From Oscillospiraceae bacterium (GTDB lineage Bacteria; Bacillota; Clostridia; Oscillospirales; Ruminococcaceae): a stretch of 5,610 nucleotides of DNA. The stretch is from positions 1 to 5,610 of the forward strand of contig JAIRWE010000049.1 of the NCBI GenBank assembly GCA_031253365.1, read 5' to 3'. The position numbers and the translations under genes are program-made. Below, in pieces: positions 1-5,597 of the stretch (positions within the stretch are counted from its first letter, which is position 1; every line of letters begins with the position of its first letter). The notes beneath the pieces were generated by a model, which saw only the letters and a list, made by a program, of their open reading frames with translations, did no database searches and was not told the DNA's origin.

Positions 1-906
1 GCAGGCAATCGCGCTCAGCGTCTGGCTTGCCACCTGTCCCAGGCTTTCCCCGGTCACTATTGCCCCGTAACCGTATTCCTTGCAGAAAAGGTTCGCGGTT
101 TTCATCATAAGCCGCCTTAAAACCACGGTGAAGTATTCGTTGGGGCAGTTGTGTAGCATGGCTTCCTGGATTTCGGTGAAGCCGACGCACACGAGCCTTA
201 TTTCCACGCAGTATTCCGTCAGCAGGCGCGTGAGCGTTTCGACCTTCATCAGCGCGCGCTCGGAAGTGTACGGCGGGCTTTGAAAATGCAGCGCGTCGAT
301 TTTTACGCCGCGTTTCGCCGCCATATATCCCGCGACGGGGCTGTCTATTCCCCCCGAAAGCAGCAACAGCGCGCTCCCGGAGCTTCTCACGGGGATTCCC
401 CCCGCGCCGCGCAACCGTTCGCAGTTGAGATACGCGCCGTCGTCGCGTATTTCGAGGATAACCGTGACTTCGGGATTATGCACGTCAACCTTCAAATGGG
501 GGCAGGCTTCAAGAATTTTGCCGCCGAGTTCCCTTTGGATTTCGGGGGAGGTCATCGGAAACCGCTTGTCCGAGCGTTTTGCCTCCACCTTAAAGGTTTT
601 GGCGTATTTCAAAGAGTTTTCAAGGTATGAAATCCCCTCTTTTGTTACGGCGTCAAAATTTTTCGGAAACCGGGCGCATCTTTGCACGGCGCCCAGCCCG
701 AAAACCTTTGTCAGGCGGACGGCGGCTTCGCTTAAATCCGCGTCTTTCAGCGGGCGGATGTAAAGGGTGGACTGCATTCCGGAATATTCAAACGCGCCGA
801 GCGGGGAAAGGGCTTTCTTTATGTTCCTAATCAGAATATCCTCGAACGTGCGTTTATTCAGACCTTTGAGCGCGATTTCCCCGTATTTTGCCATGATTAG
901 TTCCAT
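1..906 (-). CDS. thiI: tRNA 4-thiouridine synthase ThiI (partial, 3' end outside window)
   Basis: ThiI adenylates U8 of tRNA and replaces the oxygen with sulfur taken from a cysteine desulfurase persulfide, giving 4-thiouridine; in some bacteria it also serves thiazole synthesis. The window holds the first 302 residues, ending in an open frame at base 1. Seen in order: the N-terminal ferredoxin-like part with KYGEIALKG (residues 7-15), a THUMP region (about 60-165), then the PP-loop ATPase with the P-loop SGGIDSP (184-190), HFQSPPYTSE (207-216) and TGESLGQVASQT (285-296), all ThiI signatures. The catalytic cysteine region and any rhodanese domain would lie beyond the left edge, so it cannot be told whether this is the long (enterobacterial) or short (Bacillus-like) form. 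The start is the ATG at 904-906, which overlaps the end of the cysteine desulfurase gene by 10 bases and has a GGAGGT site 5 bases upstream. Identification is firm. Confidence 0.96.
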   Translation of the reverse strand, partial: MELIMAKYGEIALKGLNKRTFEDILIRNIKKALSPLGAFEYSGMQSTLYIRPLKDADLSEAAVRLTKVFGLGAVQRCARFPKNFDAVTKEGISYLENSLKYAKTFKVEAKRSDKRFPMTSPEIQRELGGKILEACPHLKVDVHNPEVTVILEIRDDGAYLNCERLRGAGGIPVRSSGSALLLLSGGIDSPVAGYMAAKRGVKIDALHFQSPPYTSERALMKVETLTRLLTEYCVEIRLVCVGFTEIQEAMLHNCPNEYFTVVLRRLMMKTANLFCKEYGYGAIVTGESLGQVASQTLSAIAC

Positions 907-1991
907 GGGCGACCTCCGAACCTTTTCATTCCCGCTTCGAGCCGCTCGAGAAACACGTCGACTTCCCCGGCGGTGTTCTGCCTGCCGAAACTGACGCGAA
1001 TGGCGGAGTCGAGAGCCTTGCCGCTTATCCCGTAAGAGGGGAGGATTTCGCTTTTTTTCCCCTTCGAGCAAGCCGAACCGCTTGAAACGTATATGCCCTT
1101 TTCCGCCAAAAAATGCAGCATAACCTCGCTTTTCACGCCGCAGGAAAAGTTCAGTATGTTGTTTACGTTGTCGCGGCTGTTGATTTTTATGCCGTCAAGC
1201 CGGTTCAAACCGTCCGCAAGCCGCTTTTGGAGCGCGCCGTCAATCGGCCGCGACGTTTCCGCCGCCTTCGCGAACGCCGCGATTAAGGCGGTGGGCAGCG
1301 TTCCGGGACGCAAGCCTTTTTGCTGGTTCCCCCCGAACAGCCGCGCGGCGAGCCGAACGCCGTTTTTTACGAAAAGCCCGCCCGCCCCCGCTATGCCGCC
1401 GATTTTATGCGCGGAAAGGCTGATTAAATCGCCGTCGAGCGGAACCTTCAAGAACCCCTGCGAGCCGTCCGTGTGAACCGTACAGCCGGGGAAGCGTCTT
1501 TTGATTTCGGAGTAAACCCGCGCGGTGTCTATTTTGAAGCCCGTTTCACCGCAAACGGCCGTAACGCTTACCATGAAAGCGCCTTGCGAATTTTCCGCGA
1601 TGTAATCCTCAAAATCGCCGCGGCAATTCCCGGGCGAAAGGCGCGTCACCTCAAAACCGCGTTCCGACAGCTTATCCAACACGCGGGCGACGGAAGGGTG
1701 TTCAATCGTCGTGGAAACAATCCTGCCGCTTTCCCTTCGCAATTCCGCCGTGCCGAGCAGGGCGGAGTTATTGCTTTCGGTCGCCCCGGAGGTGAATATT
1801 AAGTCGCCGTTTTTCGGCAGAAGGGCGAGAAGCGCCTCCCGCGAGGATGTTATTATTCTTTCGGCTTCGATGCCGCCTTTGTGAAGCGACATGGAGTTGG
1901 CGTAATTTTCGCGGATAACGGCGTTGAAAACGTCAACCGCTTCATCACACGGCTTCGCCGACGCCGCGTTGTCAAAATAAATTATACTCAT
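897..1991 (-). CDS. Cysteine desulfurase, NifS/IscS family, probable dedicated partner of ThiI
   Basis: A PLP-dependent class V aminotransferase-fold enzyme of 364 residues that converts L-cysteine to alanine and carries the sulfur as a persulfide. Visible signatures: YFDNAAS at 5-11, GATESNN at 69-75, the EHPSV stretch with His98 that stacks on PLP, TDGSQ with Asp175 and Gln178 contacting the cofactor, the Schiff-base Lys196 in SAHKIGG, GLRPGT at 226-231, and the persulfide Cys308 in SSGSACSKGK. The start at 1991 is supported by the usual family N-terminus, although no clear Shine-Dalgarno precedes it. The gene overlaps thiI by 10 bases, as in Firmicutes where a NifZ-type desulfurase feeds ThiI directly; that role is inferred from context. 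One oddity: after the PLP lysine the family usually has GPKG, but this protein reads GIAG (199-202). A general Fe-S cluster (IscS) role cannot be excluded, but no iscU or iscR gene is seen. Confidence 0.93.
   Translation of the reverse strand: MSIIYFDNAASAKPCDEAVDVFNAVIRENYANSMSLHKGGIEAERIITSSREALLALLPKNGDLIFTSGATESNNSALLGTAELRRESGRIVSTTIEHPSVARVLDKLSERGFEVTRLSPGNCRGDFEDYIAENSQGAFMVSVTAVCGETGFKIDTARVYSEIKRRFPGCTVHTDGSQGFLKVPLDGDLISLSAHKIGGIAGAGGLFVKNGVRLAARLFGGNQQKGLRPGTLPTALIAAFAKAAETSRPIDGALQKRLADGLNRLDGIKINSRDNVNNILNFSCGVKSEVMLHFLAEKGIYVSSGSACSKGKKSEILPSYGISGKALDSAIRVSFGRQNTAGEVDVFLERLEAGMKRFGGRPWN
912..917 (-). promoter_or_regulatory. Ribosome binding site of thiI
   Basis: The minus strand reads GGAGGT here, 5 bases before the ATG at 906, inside the last codons of the cysteine desulfurase gene. 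It fixes the thiI start at 906 rather than at the next in-frame ATG four codons later, and shows that thiI is translated from the same message as the gene before it. Confidence 0.8.
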
Positions 1992-2100
1992 TTATTAAAA
2001 AAAAATCTAAAAGTTACAATTTGTAACTTTTGTAACCGAATTGATACAAAAATGTAATAATTTTGTTGTTGTTTTTAATAAAAATTACATATATAATTGA
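1992..2100. other. AT-rich leader with repeated TGTAAC/TGTAAT half-sites
   Basis: Only 17 of these 109 bases are G or C, whereas the flanking genes are visibly GC-richer. The motif TGTAA(C/T) or its complement occurs five times: 2013-2018 and 2084-2089 in one orientation, and 2022-2027, 2031-2036 and 2053-2058 in the other. The first two form a perfect inverted repeat; the second and third are a direct repeat with a 9-base period; the last two form a wider, imperfect inverted repeat. This could be a cluster of operator half-sites for control of the cysteine desulfurase-thiI operon. I do not recognise the regulator. There is no coding region in this stretch. Confidence 0.5.
1997..2031 (-). terminator. 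Terminator-like hairpin with U9 run just before the cysteine desulfurase start
   Basis: On the minus strand a perfect 10-base inverted repeat (arms 2022-2031 and 2009-2018, 3-base loop at 2019-2021) is followed by AGA and nine consecutive T (2005 to 1997). This is the layout of an intrinsic terminator, but only two of the ten pairs are G-C, and the T-run ends 5 bases before the ATG at 1991. It may act as an attenuator, as a second stop for read-through from the solute-binding gene, or only as a DNA operator. It sits where a ribosome binding site would be expected, and no good one is present. Confidence 0.45.
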
Positions 2101-2127
2101 ACCATGACCTCCTAAATCCTTCATTAT

Positions 2128-2170
2128 ATGAAACAACGGCGTTCAAGGGTACTTGACGCCGTTGCTTCAT
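2128..2170 (-). terminator. Long hairpin, probable terminator of the solute-binding protein gene
   Basis: Bases 2152-2170 pair with 2128-2147 across a four-base loop (2148-2151). The stem has 19 pairs, including one G-U on the minus-strand RNA and one bulged base at 2143, with a GC-rich core CAACGGCG. It begins 52 bases beyond the stop codon of the solute-binding gene. The T-rich part on the minus strand (GTTGTTTCAT) lies within the lower stem rather than after it, so termination may be partial. As the only strong hairpin between the two genes, it is the best candidate for the transcript end. Confidence 0.6.
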
Positions 2171-2221
2171 TGGCGGACACGGGGATTTATCCGGGTTATA
2201 CCGAAGTATTAAGGTTCGCGG

Positions 2222-3643
2222 TCACTGCCCCACGGAGGCGTTGAGTTCCCTCAATCTCGCGTTGATTTCGCCTTCGACTTCGCTTCTTAACTGGGTGTAC
2301 GTCTGTTCACCGTGAACGTATACATATTTCGTGACTTTTTCGACCGGCAGTTCATACGCCTGCGTTCCACCGATGTCCTCGCCTATACCGTTCTTGAAGT
2401 CGAATACGGGTACCAATTCACGCACGGTTTCCTCGAGAATGTCAAGCTGGGCGTCCGTCCAACCGTAATCGACATTCCTTTTGTTGCGAGCCTGCCGAAC
2501 AACCTCGGGTTCCCGCACCGTGAGAATGTTGCACTGTATCCACGCCTTGTAGCCGTCAACATTCTTAGAACCGGAGCAGAGCATATAGGAATCCTGCTTC
2601 ATTTTCTGGTAGTATTTGTCGGAATAAGGGTCGCGGGGGTAAGGAACCAGACAGATTTCGTCGTCCGCCCAGTTATCCTTGTCGCGCATCTTGTAAAGCG
2701 TTTCGGAATAAAACCACTGCCCGTTGTCCCAGAAAAGTATGTTTCCGCTGCGCCATTCCGGGACGTTCATGCTCCAGTCGCTGAGGATATGGTGCGGATA
2801 GCGGTAATCCCTTTGGCAAAGGATGGAAACCAAATCCATGGCACGCTCAATTCTCCCGTCGTACATATTGTTGACGAGTTTCCCGCCTTCGAGCGAGATT
2901 AACCCCACACCCGTCGTACAAATCAGAGAGTTGTCGGGGTTCCAACCGCTTACGGCGTATTTGTCGTTCACGGGGTCGGTAAACGAGGCGCACATATCAA
3001 GGAATTTATCCCAGTCCCACAGCCCCGCCTTGTAGAGAGCGTAAGGGTCTTCCAGCCCCGCGCCCTCCAGTATGGACTTCCTGTACCACAGGAAATACGA
3101 CGGCACAAGCTCGGTAATCGCGCAGTAGTTGTTCCCGCCCCACTTGAACATTTCGATTGCCTCAAGCGAGTCCGCCCATTCGGGAGCGGAAAGGTCAATG
3201 ACGCCGTCTATGGTTTGGAACAGGTTCGCGTAAACGCTGTAAGGGTAGTTTTCCACCTCAAACTGGAAAATGTCGGGGGAGTCGCCCGAGGAGATTCTCT
3301 TCCCCAGTTCCTCATACCGCGCCGCGTAGGATACGTTCCACCACTCGATTATGCTTTTGTCGTCGTCGTTTTTCTGCGCGGGGACGCCGTATACCTGCCT
3401 GAACAGTTCCGCCGCGCCCTGCGTTTCGTCAATTTCCCACCATGAGAGCCACTTTAATTTTTTATCCACCTTAACATCGGGGAGTGCTTCATGCCCGGTA
3501 AGGCGGGACACCGCGTCAATCAGCCCTTGGTGGTCGGCGTTGGTCGTTCTTTCCTCACGGTCTCCGTCGTTGTTGCACGACGCCGTGAAAACCATCGTCA
3601 AAGCCGCCAAAGCCGCCAATGTCCTTTTGAGTTTATTTTTCAT
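2222..3643 (-). CDS. Extracellular solute-binding lipoprotein, ABC transporter family 1 type
   Basis: A 473-residue secreted lipoprotein expected to capture a solute, most likely a sugar or oligosaccharide, outside the membrane and pass it to an ABC permease. The N-terminus has a basic stretch (MKNKLKR), a hydrophobic core, and a lipobox TASC with the lipidated Cys23, then a polar linker. The mature part opens with a strand KLKWLSWWE (62-70) and has SGDSPDIFQFE (119-129), LWYRKSILEGAGL (185-197) and WDWDKFLDMCASFTDP (209-224), all matching the UgpB/MalE-like pattern. About 18 tryptophans fit carbohydrate binding. The C-terminal 60 residues look helical and charged. The start has AAAGGAG at 3651-3657, 7 bases upstream. 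No permease, ATPase or regulator gene is adjacent in the window, so it is either an orphan binding protein using shared membrane parts or an isolated insertion. Seven cysteines besides Cys23 are many for an exported protein. The substrate cannot be read from sequence. Confidence 0.88.
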   Translation of the reverse strand: MKNKLKRTLAALAALTMVFTASCNNDGDREERTTNADHQGLIDAVSRLTGHEALPDVKVDKKLKWLSWWEIDETQGAAELFRQVYGVPAQKNDDDKSIIEWWNVSYAARYEELGKRISSGDSPDIFQFEVENYPYSVYANLFQTIDGVIDLSAPEWADSLEAIEMFKWGGNNYCAITELVPSYFLWYRKSILEGAGLEDPYALYKAGLWDWDKFLDMCASFTDPVNDKYAVSGWNPDNSLICTTGVGLISLEGGKLVNNMYDGRIERAMDLVSILCQRDYRYPHHILSDWSMNVPEWRSGNILFWDNGQWFYSETLYKMRDKDNWADDEICLVPYPRDPYSDKYYQKMKQDSYMLCSGSKNVDGYKAWIQCNILTVREPEVVRQARNKRNVDYGWTDAQLDILEETVRELVPVFDFKNGIGEDIGGTQAYELPVEKVTKYVYVHGEQTYTQLRSEVEGEINARLRELNASVGQ

Positions 3644-3693
3644 ATCACAACTCCTTTCAAATATTCTGTCGCCCTTGAAAATACACCCCTTTC

Positions 3694-3722
3694 AGGGTAC
3701 CACTTATCGCGTAAAAAGTCAA
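3694..3722 (-). promoter_or_regulatory. Probable promoter of the solute-binding protein gene
   Basis: The minus strand shows TTGACT (3722-3717), a 17-base spacer, and TACCCT (3699-3694) preceded by TG, giving an extended -10. The -35 matches the sigma-A/sigma-70 consensus at five of six bases; the -10 is weak, which fits a regulated promoter. Transcription would start near 3687, leaving a leader of about 44 bases that contains the AAAGGAG ribosome site at 3651-3657. Confidence 0.6.
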
Positions 3723-3736
3723 GAATTTTTATATAG

Positions 3737-3754
3737 AAATACCGCGCCGTATTT
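3737..3754. promoter_or_regulatory. 18-base palindrome upstream of the solute-binding gene promoter, possible operator
   Basis: The sequence is AAATAC, C, GCGC, C, GTATTT: a palindrome with one symmetric mismatch pair and a central CG. A central CG within an 18-base palindrome is typical of LacI-family operators, which often control sugar uptake genes. It lies 14 bases upstream of the -35 box, a position that suits an activator or auxiliary site as well as a repressor. No regulator gene is in the window, so the assignment is inference. As RNA it could also form a small hairpin beyond upp, but no T-run follows. Confidence 0.4.
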
Positions 3755-3824
3755 TGTGTATTATCAACAAAAATGTCACTCGAATACCCGCGCGTTTTCC
3801 GAAAAAGGTTTCCGGGGAACGCCC

Positions 3825-4460
3825 TTATTTCGTTCCGAAGATTCTGTCGCCGCCGTCCCCGAAACCCGGCACGATGTATAAGTCCTCGTTCAAGCCCTCG
3901 TCGAGCGCGCCGCAGTATATTTCGACGTCGGGATGGTTTTCCCGCAGGGCGCCGACGCCTTCGGGGCAGGCGATTACCGCCATGAATTTGATTGTTCCCG
4001 CCCCCGCCTTTTTGATTTTATTGACGGCCGCCACGGCGCAACCGCCCGTCGCGAGCATCAAGTCCATGACGATGACGTCGCGCTCTTTTATGTCGTAGGG
4101 CAGTTTGCAGTAATATTCCGTTACGCCGTTCCTGTCGGCGTTTCGGCACACGCCGATATGCCCGACCTTCGCGGCGGGAATTAAGGCTACGGCGCCCTCC
4201 ACCATTCCGAGTCCCGCGCGCAAAATCGGTATGAGCGCCACCTTCCGTCCCGTAATCACGTTGGTTTTCGCAATCGTCACGGGGGTTTCGACCTCCACCT
4301 GTTTTAACGGCAAGTCGCGCGTCGCCTCGTAAATCATCAGCTGGGCGACTTCGGCGGTAAGCTCCCTGAATTCTTTTGAACCCGTGTTTTTATCGCGCAT
4401 AAGCGATATTTTGTGCTGCAACAGGGGATGGTCCAAAATATTTAATTTGTCTTTATTCAT
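3825..4460 (-). CDS. upp: Uracil phosphoribosyltransferase
   Basis: Upp joins uracil to PRPP to give UMP and pyrophosphate in cytosolic pyrimidine salvage. With the start at 4460 it has 211 residues, close to the usual 208-210. Family marks in order: DHPLLQHKISLMRD (10-23), NTGSKEFREL (25-34), ETPV (58-61), PILRAGLGM (78-86), IPAAKVGHIG (94-103), the PRPP loop at 133-141, ALDEGLN (185-191) for uracil-side contacts, and the C-terminal YIVPGFGDGGDRIFGTK. The frame is open to 4496, but the extra 12 residues are basic and not seen in the family, and a GGAGGAG site precedes 4460. The ATG lies in the end of rpiB (8-base overlap), so translation is likely coupled. Oddity: the PRPP loop reads DLMLATGGC where the family normally has DPMLATGGS, with Leu134 in place of Pro and Cys141 in place of Ser. 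The rest is intact, so it is probably active. Confidence 0.96.
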   Translation of the reverse strand: MNKDKLNILDHPLLQHKISLMRDKNTGSKEFRELTAEVAQLMIYEATRDLPLKQVEVETPVTIAKTNVITGRKVALIPILRAGLGMVEGAVALIPAAKVGHIGVCRNADRNGVTEYYCKLPYDIKERDVIVMDLMLATGGCAVAAVNKIKKAGAGTIKFMAVIACPEGVGALRENHPDVEIYCGALDEGLNEDLYIVPGFGDGGDRIFGTK

Positions 4461-4902
4461 CTTCCGGTTTCTCCTCCAATTTTTTGATTTTTTCAACCCT
4501 CAGAGCGTGCCGCCCCCCGTCGAACGCGGTGTTCAGCCATATATCAAGCAATTCCGCCGCGAGTTCGGCGCCTATCGTTCTTCCGCCGAGGCAAATGACG
4601 TTGGTATCGTTGTGCTTTCGCGTGTATTTGGCGGAATAATAATCGGTGCAGAGCGCGGCGCGTATTCCGGGGATTTTGTTCGCGGAAACGGAAACGCCTA
4701 TTCCCGTTCCGCAAACCAAGACGCCCTTGTTGTTTTCGGGTTCTTTCAGCACCTTCCTGCAAACCGTTTCGGCAATGTCGGGATAGTCCACGCTCGAACC
4801 GTCGCATCCGCAGTCGATGTAAGGCATATTGCGTTTTTCGAGCCAGCTTTTCAGGAATTCTTTCAGCTCATATCCGCCGTGGTCGGAACCGATTATAATC
4901 AT
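4453..4902 (-). CDS. rpiB: Ribose-5-phosphate isomerase B
   Basis: RpiB interconverts ribose 5-phosphate and ribulose 5-phosphate in the pentose phosphate pathway; relatives of the RpiB/LacAB family act on other sugar phosphates such as allose or galactose 6-phosphate. The 149 residues match the usual length. Key features: IGSDHGGYELK (4-14) with Asp7 and His8 that hold the open-chain sugar, DYPD (39-42), the catalytic base Cys64 in CGTGIGVSVSANK (64-76), His97 in RKHNDTN for ring opening, CLGGRTIG (104-111), and FDGGRH (127-132) with Arg131 near the phosphate. The Cys base and KHNDTN favour true RpiB. The ATG shares an ATGA with the stop of tsaB (4-base overlap); an AAGGGA site at 4912-4917 lies 9 bases before it. 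It supplies ribose 5-phosphate, the precursor of the PRPP that Upp uses. The acidic C-terminal tail (EEKPEDE) is unremarkable. Confidence 0.95.
   Translation of the reverse strand: MIIIGSDHGGYELKEFLKSWLEKRNMPYIDCGCDGSSVDYPDIAETVCRKVLKEPENNKGVLVCGTGIGVSVSANKIPGIRAALCTDYYSAKYTRKHNDTNVICLGGRTIGAELAAELLDIWLNTAFDGGRHALRVEKIKKLEEKPEDE
4471..4477 (-). promoter_or_regulatory. Ribosome binding site of upp
   Basis: The minus strand reads GGAGGAG, 10 bases before the ATG at 4460 and inside the last codons of rpiB. It lies downstream of the alternative ATG at 4496, so it could not serve that start; this supports the shorter, family-typical upp protein. Confidence 0.65.
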
Positions 4903-5597
4903 GATTCGCGTTCCCTTTCCGCCTGCGGTTTTCTTATGTAAACAGGCATTAAATTTTTCGCGGGGACAAATTCGCCCTCAATCGCGGCGAAGCACACGCT
5001 TGCCGCGTTCTGGCAGCGCGTTATTTCGGAGGCTACCGAACACGCGCCGTCGAAGGCGTTATGCGCCAACAACGCGCCGTCCCCGACAAAAACGATTTCC
5101 TTTTCGGTGAATTGCGACAACTGCACGCCCAATTCGTCCAAGGAAACGGCGCGGTCCGGCGTGAGCCGTTCGACGCTGCCGCCGCTTACGTCGAACAAAG
5201 CGTTGTAAACAACGTTTCTGCGCGCGTCCATGACGGGGCAGGCTATGACGTCCCGCCCCATGAGATTATACGCGAGCGACAGAAGCGTCGATACCCCGCA
5301 TACGGGTTTGTTCAACGAGAAAGCCAAGCCTTTAACCGCGCTTACGCTCACGCGAAGCCCCGTGAACGAGCCGGGTCCGCTTGATACCGCGAAGGCGTCT
5401 ATATCGTCAAACGACAGCCTCGCCGCCCGAAGGACGCTTTCGGTCAGCGGCAAAAGCGTTTCCGAATGGGTTACGGGGACGTTCACGCTTGCGACGGCAA
5501 GGATTTTCCCGCCCGGGATAAAAGGGGCGTCCTTTGTTACTTCGCAAACCGCGCAACTCGCGCTTACGGCGGAACTGTCAAGTCCGAGTATGGTCAT
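4899..5597 (-). CDS. tsaB: tRNA threonylcarbamoyladenosine biosynthesis protein TsaB
   Basis: TsaB is an ASKHA-fold protein that pairs with TsaD and TsaE to transfer the threonylcarbamoyl group onto A37 of ANN-decoding tRNAs; it has no catalytic site of its own and acts as a scaffold. The 232 residues are of normal length. Marks: the N-terminal LGLDSSAVSASCA (4-16), THSETLLP (43-50), the family signature SGPGSFTGLRV (73-83), MDARRNVVYNALF (123-135), and PVYIRKPQAE near the C-terminus (218-227). The C-terminal half is less conserved, as is usual for TsaB. The start at 5597 matches the family N-terminus, but the 13 bases left in the window upstream have no clear ribosome site. An upstream gene could end there: TAA at 5600-5598 directly abuts the ATG, and an overlapping ATGA (TGA at 5596-5594) is also possible. 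A tsaE gene is a common upstream neighbour, but that is only a guess. It is joined to rpiB by a 4-base overlap. Confidence 0.95.
   Translation of the reverse strand: MTILGLDSSAVSASCAVCEVTKDAPFIPGGKILAVASVNVPVTHSETLLPLTESVLRAARLSFDDIDAFAVSSGPGSFTGLRVSVSAVKGLAFSLNKPVCGVSTLLSLAYNLMGRDVIACPVMDARRNVVYNALFDVSGGSVERLTPDRAVSLDELGVQLSQFTEKEIVFVGDGALLAHNAFDGACSVASEITRCQNAASVCFAAIEGEFVPAKNLMPVYIRKPQAERERES

Noticed and set aside
1093..1802. Two plus-strand open frames (1093-1476 and 1473-1802) opposite the cysteine desulfurase gene
   Set aside because: They are shadows of the GC-rich coding strand; the desulfurase on the minus strand keeps every family motif across the same bases.
1992..2221. A small gene, tRNA or known riboswitch (such as TPP or SAM) in the gap before the cysteine desulfurase
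   Set aside because: I saw no open frame of meaningful length, no cloverleaf, and none of the conserved riboswitch core motifs; only the hairpins and half-sites listed are supported.
2312..2902. A 196-codon plus-strand open frame opposite the solute-binding protein gene
   Set aside because: It lies wholly inside a gene with clear family motifs and a signal peptide on the other strand, has no ribosome site that I can see, and its translation shows no recognisable domain.
3671..3697. CCCTT...AGGG inverted repeat near the solute-binding gene promoter, as an RNA leader structure
   Set aside because: The arm at 3690-3697 overlaps the -10 box and would lie upstream of the predicted transcript start, so it is unlikely to form in the mRNA; as an operator it is short and imperfect.
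3792..3822. A hairpin just beyond the upp stop codon, as terminator of the tsaB-rpiB-upp operon
   Set aside because: On the minus strand the stem is broken by two adjacent A-C mismatches, has a large loop and lacks a following T-run; it pairs fully only as plus-strand RNA, where there is no gene to end.
4461..4496. An N-terminal extension of Upp by 12 residues (start at 4496)
   Set aside because: The extension is not seen in the family, and the good GGAGGAG site lies downstream of that ATG, serving the start at 4460.
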